DNA from: Epiperipatus broadwayi
Taxonomy: Eukaryota > Onychophora > Udeonychophora > Euonychophora > Peripatidae
NCBI GenBank assembly: GCA_028023455.1
Contig: JAQFVV010000030.1
Span: 2,808,501-2,872,500 of the forward strand
Direction: 5' to 3'
Length of the DNA stretch: 64,000 nucleotides
Shown here: positions 44,417 through 56,878 of the stretch, in pieces
How positions within the stretch are numbered: position 1 is the first letter of the stretch
Layout: every line of letters begins with the position of its first letter
The notes under the pieces: model-generated
The model's input: only the letters and a program-made list of their open reading frames with translations
Told to the model about the DNA's origin: nothing
Databases searched by the model: none
Made by a program: the position numbers and the translations under genes

Positions 44417-45991
44417 TCATCTATTATCATCTCTTCTAGCAATATGTCCAGCCCAACTCCATTTCAATCTTTTAATTTTTTCAATAAGGTCAGTAACACC
44501 TGTTTGTTGTCTTACCCATACATTGTGTTTTCGATCTCTTCTTGTTACTCCCAACATACATCTCTCCATATTCCTTTGAGTGGTCTGAAGTCTCTGTATT
44601 GCTCTTCTATTAAGTGTCCAAATCTCAATTCCATAAGTAAGAACTGGTAAAACACGTTTGTTAAAAACCATCCTTTTCAAACACGTAGGCATATTTCCTT
44701 TTAGTATCAAGTTATTTCTACCAAAAGCACTCCAACCAAGTTTAATTCTATGATTAATTTCGTCCATTATGTTTCCATCTGTATTAATAATCTGACCAAG
44801 GTATTTGTAACTGTTAACTTCTTCTAATTCTTCATAATCAATCTTTATTTTCATATTTTGAGCAAATCGATTAAACATTACTTTAGTCTTTTTAACATTC
44901 ATCTTTAGTCCTACTTTTCTACTTTCATCTGCTAACTCCTGCAACATTTCCTGCAGCTCTGAAGCATTATTTGCAAAAACAACTACATCATCTGCGAAAT
45001 CTAAATGACTTAAATACTCTCCATTTACTTTCACTCCTTTAGTTTCCCATTTTAATCCACAAAATACTTCTTGCAGCACTGCTGTAAAGAGTTTTGGAGA
45101 TATGGAGTCACCTTATCTTACACCTTTCTCAATGTTGATTTTTCCAGTATCATTATGTAATCTAATTGTTGCTGTTGCATTTTTATAAATATTCTTTAAA
45201 ATATGGCAATATCCTGGATCTATACCTTGATGATCCAATGCTTTAATCACTGAAGAAATGTGTATAGAATCGAATGCCTTTTCATAATCTACAAATCCAA
45301 AACATAATGACAACTCATATTCATTTGTCCTTTCTATGACTTCTCTCAATACCTGGATATGATATATTGTACTAAAACCACTTTTAAATCCAGCTTGTTC
45401 TCTTGGTTGGTGGAAATCCAAAGTTCTCTGTAGACGAGTTGTAATTATCTTGGTAAAAATTTTATATAAAACTGATAAAAGGCTGATAGGTCTGTAATTT
45501 CTAATATCTTCTTTATCACCTTTTTTAAATATTAATATTATTACTGCTTTCTTCCAATCTTCCGGTACATCTTTATCATTTAGACATTTGGTATATAACT
45601 TTGCTAAAATTGTTTCTATTTCTTCACCCGCTTCTTTTAATATATCAATTATAATTCCATCATTTCTTGGAGCCTTTCCTTTCTTCATATACTTAATTGC
45701 ATGTCTCACTTCTTCATTTAAAATTCTGGGCAATTCGGAAGATGTAATAGATATAGGAGGTACTTGTTCTTTATTACTATATATTTCTTGATAAAAATCT
45801 TCTACCAATTTCAAGATGTCATCTCTCTTTTTAGTAATAATTCCATCTTTTTTTCTTATTGCAGATATAAATTTTCTACCAATATCAAAATGTTGTTTAA
45901 CATTTTTGAGACTTTTATTTTCTTCTACAGCTTTCCTTGCTATTTCACAGTTATACTTTCTTATATCATTTTCAACTCTTTTCCGTACCAT
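44417..45991 (-). pseudogene. RTE reverse transcriptase domain, broken by one stop and small gaps
   Basis: The segment ending at 45113 has KKGKAPRNDGIIIDILKEAG, VILIFKKGDKEDIRNYRPIS and LLSVLYKIFTKII, then EQAGFKSGFSTIYHIQVL and FVDYEKAFDSI (motif A, catalytic Asp). A TAA at 45115-45113 replaces the Gln codon expected in the RQGDSISPKLF block (motif B; a C-to-T type change). The next frame gives LDFADDVVVFANNASEL (FADD catalytic box), VNSYKYLGQIIN, and the C-terminal YGIEIWTLNRRAIQRLQ and LKWSWAGHIARRDDNR. No RNase H, as usual for RTE. Apart from the stop the palm is well kept, so the copy decayed recently. Confidence 0.85.
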
Positions 45992-46264
45992 TTTACAAAA
46001 TTTGAGATATTCAATTCTTTATCATTGTTGAATATCCTCATATTCCTTCTTTTCTTCATAAATTCTCTAGTCTCAGTAGAAATTTTATTGGTCAATTGCT
46101 GCTTTTTTCTACCCACTATCTGTGTTGCAGTTTATAAAAGTGTATCAGTTATTTTCATATTAATTTCATTCAAATCTGAATCATGATCAAAATCTGCTAA
46201 TACTTGAAACCAATTTGTAAGTTCTAATTTAAATTCATTAGAATGTTTCTGAAGATTAGGAATA

Positions 46265-47169
46265 TCAACTGTAAAAATTGGTTTTTCTTAATAATTTTTG
46301 TTTCTCTAGTTTTGCATTAACACGTATCTTACATCTTCCTAAACGATGATCACTTCCTGTGTTAAATTTATTAAGAACATTACAATCTTGAAATATGTAT
46401 TTTCTGTTAGTCAAAATATAATCCAATTCTGCTGTACCTTCATTTGGATGCTTCCATGTCCATTTCCTTTTAACATTTTTCTCAAAAAATGAATTCATAA
46501 TATAAAGTTTTTCTTTTTCTGCAAACTCCACAAGTCTATGTCCTCTCTCATTTCTATTACCATAACCAAAATTACCTACAGCATATTCAACTTTCATTTG
46601 TCTACCAATTCTAGCATTAAAGTCTCCCATAACAATTTTAAAATGTTGTTTACTCTGATCAAAAGCTTTTTGTACATCCATATAAAAATCTTCTACTACT
46701 TCATCACTATGAGAACTTGTTGGGGCATAAACCTGAATTATCTGCTATTAAGTTGTATAACTAATCTTTCCACTCTGTCCAATACACCATCAATCTCCAC
46801 AATATTGTTCTTCCACTTTTTATTTATAATGAATCCTACTCCACTTGTATTTCCAATATGTGTGCCTTTATAGTAGAGTATATGTCCACTTTTTAAATCA
46901 ATTGTTTCTTCTCTTTTTCTTCTAACTTCACAAAGTCCAATAATGTCCCATTTAATATAAGAAAGTTCTTCTAATTTTTGTAATCTTCCTTCACTTGAAA
47001 GTGATCTGCAGTTGTAATTACCTAAATAAAAAGTCGCCATCAAATGGCAGCCTGGGTCCGCAATCAGGGCATTCTTAGCATCCTCCGCCTTCGGCCAGCA
47101 ACTGCTGCCTTGGTTGGTGACTTTACAGCCTCCTTGGAATAAGGGCCATGCTTTATTTTTGTCTGTCAT
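46265..47169 (-). pseudogene. RTE endonuclease domain, broken
   Basis: Starts at the ATG at 47169. After an unusual ~50-residue leader the endonuclease begins with YLGNYNCRSLSSEGRLQKLE, followed by KWDIIGLCEVRRKREE (catalytic Glu of the EVRR box) and TSGVGFIINKK. A stop around 46738 precedes FKIVMGDFNARIGRQ (GDFNA box) and ELDYILTNRK, ending at GSDHRLGRCKI (SDHR box). All catalytic blocks are still visible. Function in the family: nicking of target DNA for primed reverse transcription. Frame breaks after 46265 separate it from the RT. Confidence 0.8.
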
Positions 47170-47399
47170 AATTGTATATATGTATTGGAAAAATATTTAT
47201 CATTTACACAAACATTCATTCTGCCTTATCAGGCACTAAGAAGAAAGACCATGGTATTTCTTGATCTTAAACTCAGAGGTAAAAAGCCAATAAACTTACC
47301 ATGCTGGCTAATGTGTGTTGGTGAGCAGCCCATCCATGTTCATATACTATATGAATATTCACATAGTAATAACAGCTGCAACAACAAGAACGTATGGAG

Positions 47400-47830
47400 T
47401 GGACATTAGAAATTTGCCCTGCTCGGTTCCTTTAAGGCCTCCAAGAGGAATCAAAGGGTCTCCTTTCAGTTAATAGCAAACTCCTTTGGCAAAAATCAAG
47501 ATGTTGATAAAAAAGATTTTTGCATGAAGAGAAAGGTACACATTAGACAAAGAATTAGTTATATTCTCAACAGATGTGAAGATAGAGTTGTGCATAGATG
47601 CTCTATAGCATTCATAGATTTGTAAGTGGGAAATCCAAGAAAGTTATGAGGAGGAGCAGTGAAGGGAAAGGAAACACTAATACCAGAGTGTTAACTCCAT
47701 GTGGATCCTTATTAAGATTAAAATGAGAATAGAAGTGAATGAAAGTACTTCCTAGAGAAAGGGAAAATGGTAAGATCATCCATGAACAATATAAGCTTAA
47801 CTGCTTAATCAATCAGCTATATATATATAT
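47400..47830 (-). pseudogene. LINE copy C, downstream RT part (left of solo LTR)
   Basis: Minus-strand translation, in mixed frames, gives FMDDLTIFP-like coding (catalytic box), FLDFPLTN (matching LGFPVFK of copy A) and ITNSLSNVYLSLHAKIFLST (matching ITTSLSKVYLSLYGKVGLLN of copy A). It continues the RT of 52827-54450 across the solo LTR. The ~200 bp at 47201-47399 are unassigned. Confidence 0.6.
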
Positions 47831-48795
47831 TGTGCCCTTTTCTATAAGTCAGTAATAGTTCATAACAGTCAATTACTAAAAATTTTAAATTTTAGAATAT
47901 GTTCTTTTGATTTATTAATTATAGTTTGTTGATTATATTTTAAAGTACAATTTAAAGCTAAAGAAAATACGTAGTATATAAAATTATAGCGAATTATTTA
48001 AAAAATAGTTAAGTAAAGTTTAAAATATTGTTGCATATGTTTGTAAAAGCTGGCCATATTAAATAACACAGCTATAAATATTAAAAGTATATTTAAAAAT
48101 TCGATTTTAATAGTTTAAAACGTATAATTTAATAAATGCTATATTTAAATTTGTAATCATATTTAAATAGTCAAAATTAATATAGTATATTTTAAAAATA
48201 AACTTTATGATGGTGAAAATTATATCTAGTTCTATATTTTAAAATTATTCTTCCAAATTTTTATAATTATTTTATATAATATAATAAGTGTATCAATTTT
48301 ATAAATCTGGGCAGAGAAATAGATTAAAAATCGTCTGTCAAAGTTATTGATCATGTGACTTGTATATTACATACGTTCACACACACGCTTGTTTGAAATA
48401 ATAACAAAGTTTAAAATATTTTAAAAGTTATATTATAGAATTGGATAGAATTATTGCCTATCATAAAAGCAAATAATAATAAATATTAAGTTAACTATCG
48501 TATGTAATGTTTTAAGTAATGTAATAAAGACGAATACATTCATAATATAAAAATTAAATATTTTATTTAAATAAAAATAGATAAATTGAATATTAAGAAA
48601 TGGAATAAGTTATTAAATGTTATTTTAATAGTTATTTTAAAAGATTAAATAATTTAAATAAAGTTATAATTGAATTAAAAGTGGTATTTTAAATAATATT
48701 TTAAGTTCATTACATCATAATTTCTAATTTTGAAATTCAATTCTACTATAAACTAAAAATATGTAAATTTGTTCTCAAGATAAAGTAAGAATTAA

Positions 48796-48830
48796 CCAAT
48801 AGGAATAGGTATTCTTACAGACTATAAATA
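48796..48830 (+). promoter_or_regulatory. Possible LTR promoter (CCAAT box and TATA box)
   Basis: ACCAATAGGAATAGG is kept in the left LTR as ACCAATAGTAATAG. In the right copy TATAAATA follows at 48823-48830. In the left copy the TATA position is replaced by a GC-richer stretch, so this is tentative. Confidence 0.3.
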
Positions 48831-50756
48831 TGATTTGCACGGGGTTATTGGGGGAGATTAATAATGTATTGAAACCAGAGAAAGGTAAATTATAACTATC
48901 AAAAAGATAGTATTTTAAAATTTTTATTTTAGTCAATTTTTTTTGGTACTTTCTTATCGTTTATTTTGCAAAAACTAATTGATAATTTTAAAGAAGTATT
49001 TTGCAAAAGGAAAGTTTAGAAAAAAATTATATATTTAGAAACTTCGTGGAGATGATTTTCTAATTTTTTAAAAGTTACTTGCCAGTCGTATTTCATCTAA
49101 AAAATTTAACCTAAACTATGCAATAGAGATGGATATACTACGAAATAAAATGGATATAAATTGCAATACTGTAAAAATGTTTGGAATATTTGTTGATACA
49201 GCTTTATTAATGCATAACTGAAGAACTGTTTTGGTACATAAAAAACCACAGCTCGGACATCATATGGAGTCTAATGAAAAAATTGGAGACGCATTATTAT
49301 TTAGATAAGTTTATCCAAGATTTATTTTTTAAAAGTAGTAATAAGACAAATATATCTTATGAATCGTTTATATAATATGATATTCAAAGGAGTAAAATGT
49401 TATATCCTTTCTGAAGGCAACATTTTTAGAAGATATTTTCAAGAATCAAAGAAAGAACCCAGGAGAATATGTTACAGAAGCGTTTTTGATATTAAAACAT
49501 CCGGTCTTAGAATTATTTAAAATGTATTTAGAAAAGATTTGTTTAAAAGTACTTGAAGTTATTTTATTTTTATTTTTTAAAGTGATATATAAAAATACCA
49601 AACGAAAGTTTAAATGTATCAAGAAGGAAACATATATAAAAAAGTGAACACATAGTTGAATAAAAGATGGATCCATGGAAATACAAATAGTACTTAAAAG
49701 TTTTATCGAATATTTTTAAAGTTAAATTAGATGGATTGATGCATCGGATATGCAGAGAATATTGGTAGAGAAGATTAAGAAGCTTCACGGGATTAATTAA
49801 TATTATGATTTAATAATTATCATCCTAAATACTAAAACCAAGGATTATTTTCTATAAATTTTACTAAATGGATTAATAATTATTTTTATTTTAAACTTTA
49901 ACGTGCTTGGATGAGAACATTTTAAAAACTCTAGAGAAAATAATAAACATTTTGGACTTATCAGGAACTATCGTCAAGAAAATATGTAATTATAGTTTTG
50001 ATTTCTTTTATTTTGTTAACCTAGTTTAAATCTAAATTTTTATATAAGATTAGGAAAAACATAAAAACATTAATTTATTAATATTAAAATTTTATAATAT
50101 AACAATCTAATAATTTAGCTAAAAATATTTTAATATAAAGTGTATGGGTGTGAATTTTTTTATATCTGCAATGCTCAAGTGGATAAAGGAAGCCTACTGA
50201 ACACGATGACTAGATAAAGGTTATTGATAATAATAATAACTATTGATAATTTATAATGTATATTTTTTTTGTTTTCTTTAGATCATCCATAAATTGGAAG
50301 AATGAAGTGTAAAAGTTTTTACTTATATGTACCGCATTTCATACAACATTTTAAAAAACATTATGAGATAGGATTGATTTGAAAATATGCATACGACAAT
50401 TTTTTTTATTTTATTAGTGATATAATCCAACATAACAAATAATTATGTGATTCTTTTAAAATTTTCATGTTAGGATATTCAAATATTGTCTAAGTAGATT
50501 GTATATGATTAGACATATAGAATAATGAAGTAAGCAGACTTTTCTTGTGGAACAGCTAGATTGTTTAACTATTAATGAATTTTATTTATTGTTTTGTAAA
50601 TGCAGATAGTTATTTATCGATGTAAGATGTGGAAAATCTTGAGAAATAATGTTGAGATAGTGGCTTGGAAGTACTTAGTGAACAGGAAACCAAGATGATG
50701 TTTTAAGAAATAGGATGTTATAAGGAATGGAAATAATATTTAGTCTTTATGTGAAT

Positions 50757-50788
50757 ATCAGCATAGTTAACAAAGCTCTATGACTGAT
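50757..50788 (+). promoter_or_regulatory. Hairpin IV in solo LTR (single copy)
   Basis: ATCAGCATAG, loop TTAACAAAGCT, CTATG-A-CTGAT: a 10-bp stem with one bulge. Same fold as the two copies in the left LTR. Confidence 0.5.
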
Positions 50789-51879
50789 ACACATTTTATT
50801 TGTACAGTGTTTATATTTCTTTAAATATTTGATGTTCTAATAAAGCTGAAGAAATAGCTTTAACATCGTCCCTGTACTAGAGGAGATTAGGCAGGTAAAT
50901 GTCATACCTCTTCGCACTGTGCCATGATTTTGAGATATGTTAAGAGTAATACTCTAGCTTTCTTCCTTAATCCTATGCATCTGTTTTCGCTATCTTCATT
51001 TCATGTAACTGCATCGTTCAGTAAGATATGTTTAAGAGAAATGATAAATAATTTAGAACTAAGGTTATGCTATCGTTTTTGTATAAGATTAGTTTATTTG
51101 CTTATAAGGAGCAGAATATTATAACTTAAAATTGAAGATCCAAAGTATCCTAAGGAAAGAAAAGAATCATAGAATATATTTTGAATTTTATTTCGGAAAT
51201 GAAATATAAACTTTTTTAAAATAAAGTATCTAAACAAAGATATTTTCTTTAAAGTGATAATAATTTTAAATGCTTTAGTATTATTTTTTTTAAGAGAAAA
51301 ATAAGTATTGCATATTTTTAAAATACAATAGTACAAAGTAAATTATGTAAACAATATGCATAGTATATTTTTTGTTTATTGATTAACAGAAATATATTGA
51401 TGAGTACACTTATATCATACTAAAGTAAGGCTTAAAGAAGAATATATTTTGATTAGTAAACATTGTGTGATAAATACTAAAATCTAGTACTGAATTTTTG
51501 GATAATATTTTGTGTAACATCTTTGACTTTGCAAGATGAAATTTTTTTTAATATTTTGAGAAGTCCATACTCATTATAAAATTTTGTTTTCTATGGAATG
51601 TTTTCTAAGTATGAATTTTTTAAAATAAGATAGTTTAATAATATTAAGGATAAAATGCTGTTGCTAATAAAGTAGATAAATATATTTGTAATAAGTTAAC
51701 CATAATGAGAAACCAAATAGTAACATTTTTTTAAAAATTTTGTCCTAAATCTAAATAAAGATATAATTAAAATATAAATTATTTTTTTTATAACCCTGTA
51801 GATCAAACTGTAAAGTAAAAAAGTTAAGGATATCCACTGTAAATAGTGTAAATAAATTGTTTATTTATTTGTTGTTAGT

Positions 51880-51885
51880 AATAAA
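51880..51885 (+). terminator. Possible polyadenylation signal of the LTR
   Basis: AATAAACTTTGTTAAATTT is conserved at the matching place in the left LTR (2333-2328, minus). If used, U5 would be about 0.9 kb. Confidence 0.3.
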
Positions 51886-52340
51886 CTTTGTTAAATTTTG
51901 TTATTTCAAAAATTTTGTGTCCAAGTTATTTATTTCTCCATATCGCTGCATGAAAACACGATATATGCATAATAATCGAAACAAATATATAATTTTGCAC
52001 AAAAGATAAATAGATAATTATTTTAAGAATTTTAAATATTTTATTGGTATTCATTATGATTAAATAATCATAATCTTACATTATTTTATTGGTCATAAAT
52101 CAGTTATCACAATATTATATTAAATTATATGCTATCAGTTGCCACACATATTTTGTTTGTCCAATTATTAAAATGCTACCACGTATTTATTATATCATTA
52201 CATGAAGATATAAGATCATATTATATTATTTTATTATTTTATTATGGTAATAAAAATATAACGAAAAGAAAAAATATCCAGTAGTAATTAAACAATGAAG
52301 AATATTATTATTATTATTATTTATTATTATTAGTTTAAGT

Positions 52341-52382
52341 GTAGTAGATTATGACATAAAATCCCTTCTCATATTTTACTAC
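52341..52382 (+). promoter_or_regulatory. Conserved hairpin III in LTR (copy 2)
   Basis: GTAGTA-GAT-TATGA, loop beginning CATAAAATCCC, TCATA-TTT-TACTAC. The pairing is kept although the stem sequence differs from 1865-1904. Confidence 0.5.
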
Positions 52383-52495
52383 CGTATTTTTATTAACTTA
52401 GAATAAACTTTATGAACCTGAGATTATTTTATTGAGCTAGATTATTAAATAGAAGATTAAGATTTAATTATTAGTTTAATTTTAGTTATTAAAGT

Positions 52496-52597
52496 CGTAA
52501 GAATACTATGAGTTTGTTATTTGAAATAGTAATAAAAGGGGGGATAGTGTTCTTATGCCATTGAGGTAGTATCCTGTGGGATATTGGCTCAATGTAA
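52496..52597 (+). promoter_or_regulatory. Highly conserved double-hairpin block in LTR (copy 2)
   Basis: The stem CGTAAGAATACTAT (52496-52509) pairs with ATAGTGTTCTTATG (52544-52557) using two G-U pairs. Hairpin CATTGAG (52559-52565) / CTCAATG (52588-52594) encloses TATCC-TGTG-GGATA (52570-52583). One of the two differences from the left copy (G to A at 52567-52569) turns a G-U pair into A-U. Confidence 0.6.
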
Positions 52598-52826
52598 TCT
52601 ATCTTGTCATCTGTATTTTCACTTCAAGTCTCATGAAAATATTAAATATTTATTTAATTTATTTTTATAAACTGAACCTTATTCGTATTTTCAAATTTGA
52701 GCTAGTGAAATATTTTAATTTTAATGCTGAATATTTTAGTTATTAATTATTAACTGAGATAGAACCCTATCATATTTTATATCATATACTATTCTGAAGT
52801 GAGGATGCATGAGAGCAAGGTTAGAA

Positions 52827-54450
52827 TATATATATATATCCTCTCTTTTTCCATAAGCATAATATTTATATAATAAAAAACAAAGCACCCAAATATGAAA
52901 CCCATGTTATAAAGATATAGAGTTTGAATCCTGGTATTACTTTGCCATTAAGAGTAATAAAAAGTTCTTTATTCATTAGAAAATTAGCTAACATGTAGAG
53001 AATGGGAACAGGAATGTTATGCAATTATAATAGTTTAATGAAAATGTCAATAGGGATAGAATCAAAAGCTGCTGAAATATCTAATTGTACTACCATGTGA
53101 CCAGCTGTTTAAGTGGCTCTAATTTAGTCAGTAAAAATTTTAAACAGGGAAATAACATGAGAGATGGAAGCTCTATATTTAGCAAACAAAGTTTGAGATA
53201 GAAGGCAGAATAATAAGGTTAACTTATCCTTAATAATGGATTCAATGACTTTGATAAGTAAAAATGACTTAGAGATAAGATGAAGATTATTAAGAGGAGA
53301 GGGAAAAGTATTTTGCTTAAGAAATGGAACTAAGGAAACTGAATATAGTCTCCTTAATATAGTCTATCAATATAATAAATTTGCTTAGAAAGAAAGTCAA
53401 GCAGGTTTATAATAATTGGTACCATAAAAAAACTAATATGCAAGAGAATGTATTTAGAAATTGCACAAGGACCAGGAGAAATGCTATCAAGTAATGATTT
53501 CAGTTATGTCAGACTTTGTAATATCATCACCTTGATTGCTTTCACTTAAAGCAAATACCAGGAGTTCAGGAAAACTGAAAGTTTGCAACTTAGATTTAAA
53601 GTGGTAAAAAATAGAAGGTAACATGGTTAGTCCTGTGCAGAAATGTTTATCCACAATAATTGAAGAAGGGATGGTTTTTTACTTTTTGAAGACAGAGACC
53701 AGTGGATGTGTACCTTTTGACATGTTGTGATATTGAATCAAGAAGATTTTTTTCTTTTTGCTATAAAGGTATTCAACCAAAATAGATGGAGTATGCTTAT
53801 ATTGCTGCTTAAGAGACATAACTGAAGGAACAGAAGCAGAGTCACTGGTTTCAATAATGGTGTAATTATAAGGTGTCATATCAGATAAATAAAATAAATA
53901 GTCAATAAGAGGTGAATGTTTTAAAATATAAAAGAAGGCTTTACTGAGAAAAAAGCCATCATCATCCATCAGTTTGCAGCTAATAAGGTGAAAGTATTTG
54001 TCCGCAAAATCAGTATAAGGCATATTACAATCACAATTAAGGAGAAAGAAAAGGGTTGGATTAAAAAATAAGAATAATTAAAGCATACAAGTTGATGTAT
54101 GAGAGTAGGTCTGTTATGTAAATAAAGATAATGTTCATTATAAAGGCAGCATGATGAAAGATAATGACAATCATGTTTGCTCAAGATAAAGAATGTTAAA
54201 AGAATCAAATGGTGCCCTATGATGAATTAAAACACTTATCCCTGCAACTGGAGTATTGGAAATAGAAAACTGTAAAATGCAAACCTTCCAAGATATCTAA
54301 CAAGACTAATATCAGAACACATATAAAGTTTAGTCTCAGAAAATAAAGTAACATGAGTAGAAAATTGAGAGATTCTATTGCTGATAGGAAACAGCAATTT
54401 AGGAGAGTCCATGCCCCTCACATTGATACTGGCAATGTTCAGATGCATAA
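52827..54450 (-). pseudogene. LINE copy C, ORF2 endonuclease and RT N-terminal part, degraded
   Basis: Starts at the ATG at 54448 with MHLNIASINVRGMDSPKLL and LFSETKLYM (LNIRG and ETK boxes of the endonuclease). Further on: a GD/DCN-type box near 54020, GFFLSKAFFYILKHSPLIDY (53960-53880; cf. SLIDL in copies A and B), VQLDISAAFDSIPIDIFIKL (RT motif A, near 53090) and LFITLNGKVIPGFKL near 52950. Then it runs into the solo LTR. Numerous stops and indels. It is the most decayed of the three family members and older than the LTR insertion. Confidence 0.65.
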
Positions 54451-54964
54451 ATTACACAGTATAAATAGTGAAGAAGTAACACAGCTTAAAATTCAGGGGG
54501 GCTGAGAAACAGTTAATTAAAAAGGCAACACAGTTTGAGTATCAGATGTACAGGCATCTCATGAAACATAGAGTTACATAAGAAAGAACTTGGTATAAAA
54601 AGAAAATATCACAGAAATCAAAAACAAATAACATAAAAAGTAGATAAAATCTGAGGGAAAAGATATAAATAAAAAATATGATATTTAGAATTAAACATAC
54701 TAATAGGTAAAACCAAATGTGAAATAACACAAATTGCACCTTGGTAGACCCCATTTCAATGAAAGGCAGCCCATAGACAACTTGACATCAAAAACCACAG
54801 ACAGATCAGAAGAACATTCAGAAAAATTCTAAGAAGTTAAAAAGGGTCAATTGATTCATCACCTCCATCATACCATTTAATAGTAGAATAAATGTTAATG
54901 ACAGATATTTATTACAAATCTTATTGCTTTGGGTGTGAAAAACATAGTTGCATAATAATAAGGA
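54451..54964. other. Region upstream of LINE C ORF2
   Basis: May contain the remains of LINE C ORF1, but I could not recognise a zinc knuckle. Nothing else seen. Confidence 0.3.
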
Positions 54965-54965
54965 C

Positions 54966-55001
<36 letters not shown>

Positions 55002-55002
55002 C
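54965..55002. repeat. (AAT)n microsatellite at 5' junction of LINE B
   Basis: About 12 AAT units immediately before the LINE B 5' end; (AAT)n is also found at the 3' junction. Confidence 0.85.
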
Positions 55003-55213
55003 CTGCAGCAAATCTCTGCTGAGGTAAGAAGCAATCGTTAAGTTCTCCGATGTAAGTATTTATTTTTTACTTTTGTTCCAACTTGTTATGCGAAAAACAA
55101 ACATAATACAGGAAAAATCGAATTATATAATAGATTAATAGTGTTTTTTGAAAAATATCGGTGTGTTTTAATATCTTTTTTAAAAAAAATACTGACTTGA
55201 GTCAGAATAAATC

Positions 55214-56100
55214 ATGGCTACTGCCCAGTCAAGCGTGAGCGAATTAAGCACCAATACAAAATTAACAACATCGTTAGTTTCAACATCGCCTATTTCGTAT
55301 GCAAAAGTACTTAAAAGTAATAGCAATACTACAGCACCAACTCAAATACCGTGCTTCCGTAGAACAAACACAAATGATATTAAAAATCTTGATCTAAACA
55401 CTCGAGAGGAAAATCAACCCCCAGCCGCAATCTGGACAAAAGAAATGCTTGAAAATGTGACGGACCGTTTCAGTAATACGGTGCCTCGGACGTTATTTGA
55501 AACATTTCGCAGGTTTTTTTCACCAACTTCGTTAGTACTCGCAGTAACCAATAATCAATGCTCATTATATCGTTTCCCAAAAGCTTTATTATATGAAGCA
55601 ATCACGCAAAATGCACTATGGGAAACAATCTCTTGTATCGCCGACCATCCAAATTCTCGATATATAACCATTGATTTTTATACTCAGCAGCAAAAAGAAC
55701 GGTTTCAATCCACTATTTTAGCACTTGATAATTACGCACTCGTAATTATAGATGAAAACCGGAAAAATATAATTACTGGAGTGCTTAAAAATACTTATCT
55801 TAAATACAACGTACAAGATTTTCAAAAAATGATAAACCCGTTTGGAAAAGTAATTGCCCTACAGCCTATATATTTAAAAGACACACCTATACCGATATGT
55901 AGTAATCGTTTTGAATTTAAAATAAAACTACATAAAAACATAGACGCCTAACGATTCCAACACAGATTACAGATCAAGAGCGACACTCTCTCTTCACATA
56001 AGAGGTCTAAAGCCACTTTGTTTTGGCTGTGGACAGAGAGGACACCTAGCAACTCAGTGCGATAACACAAAAGCAATCACTGTGAACAAACTAAAATCCT
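55214..56100 (+). pseudogene. LINE B ORF1 (CCHC Gag-like protein), one frameshift
   Basis: The ATG at 55214 opens 245 codons: a Ser/Thr-rich N-terminus with ISYAKVLKS (also SSTYANIVRSK in copy A), then a globular region with TVPRTLFETFRRFFSPTSLV, SLYRFPKALLYEAI and NSRYITIDFY, then a possible RNA-recognition-type fold to HKNIDA. After the stop at 55949-55951, a frame shift leads to LKPLCFGCGQRGHLATQC, a CCHC knuckle (Cys 56019 to Cys 56058). Copy A has the knuckle in the same place, so the original ORF1 ran through. Start choice: the first ATG after the 5' UTR, with no upstream in-frame alternative seen. Confidence 0.75.
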
Positions 56101-56215
56101 CTCCCCAGAACAACCCAGTGATGAAAATAAAATTTATAATAACACTACATCCATTGGCAACCCAATAATAGAAACCGGAAAAAACAGGTTCAAACACCCA
56201 CAAACAAAAATAATA

Positions 56216-56724
56216 ATGGATCAGAATTGCCTATCCCAAAGACCAACCAAAAAAATAATAACAAAAACTAACACAGAAATCCAAGATTCAAATGAAAATA
56301 ATTCTCAAGAAACCACAACACAAAATACAGCAATTACATCACAGGATCAGCATCTCAATAAAACAAAATGTGTACCAAGTAAAAAACAAACAGAAAGTAA
56401 ACACACACAGTTATATAATGAAAATATAAATCCAGATAATATAAAGATACCAATAATAAAAAAACTACAATTATAAACAAAACTGCATCAAACATAATGG
56501 ATGCAATAGAAGCCCCTCTTCCACCTATTCAAGAGAATACACCAGAGGGAAAAAGGAAGCCAGGCAGACCAAGTAAAAATCATGAATCCAAAAAGGCAAA
56601 AAAAACAGACCAAAAGCACAACTCATCAGACATATACAATTTAGAAAATGATGAAATAGAAATGGATGTAAGCCAACAACAAATGGACACCTGTTCGGTT
56701 TCATCACAAATTGCCTGTATATAG
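56216..56724 (+). pseudogene. LINE B ORF1 C-terminal polar tail, broken
   Basis: Two short frames rich in Asn, Gln, Thr and Lys. The second (56497-56724) has GKRKPGRPSKNHESKKAKK, an AT-hook-like/basic segment that may act in nuclear entry or DNA contact. The corresponding region of copy A is equally polar. Low-complexity composition limits the interpretation. Confidence 0.45.
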
Positions 56725-56878
56725 TCTGAAGCAATATTAAATGAAAGAAAAACTGATAATAAACCCAACAATGTCTTAAATATGTATCAGCATCCATCTA
56801 CTGCAATATAAACAAAAATTTAGTATTAAAAATAAAATAAAAATCAATACCCTGTTAAAAAATTATTTAAAACATGAA

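Larger units (their letters stand above)
44221..47200 (-). mobile_element. Near-full-length RTE-clade LINE
   Basis: The minus strand encodes an apurinic endonuclease then a reverse transcriptase, with a short 3' UTR ending in GGTTGATGATGATGATGAT, the trinucleotide tail typical of RTE/BovB elements. Two other 3' fragments of the same family are in the window (24170-24597, 63041-63206). The 5' boundary is approximate. Confidence 0.85.
47831..52826 (+). repeat. Solo giant LTR, 5.0 kb, inserted in LINE copy C
   Basis: Starts TGTGCCCTTTTCTATAAG and ends near GCAAGGTTAGAA. It is flanked by TATAT on both sides (47826-47830, 52827-52831) inside (AT)n. The sequence is collinear with the complement of 1395-6057, about 330 bp longer. 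Direct proof of insertion: the two flanks are adjoining parts of one LINE RT. No internal region, so it arose by LTR-LTR recombination or is a very old remnant. Landmarks: GTAAAAGCTGGCCATATTAA near 48043, CCAAT/TATA near 48796-48830, hairpin IV at 50757-50788, AATAAA at 51880, hairpin III at 52341-52382, double hairpin at 52496-52597. No conserved ORF. Confidence 0.8.

Noticed and set aside
1395-52826. The two 4.7-5 kb inverted repeats as terminal inverted repeats of one huge DNA transposon (Maverick-like) spanning 50 kb
   Set aside because: No polymerase B, retroviral-type integrase or capsid genes lie between them, each copy has its own TATAT flank, and the right copy splits a LINE while the left is followed by a PBS and gag. 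Independent LTR insertions explain this better.
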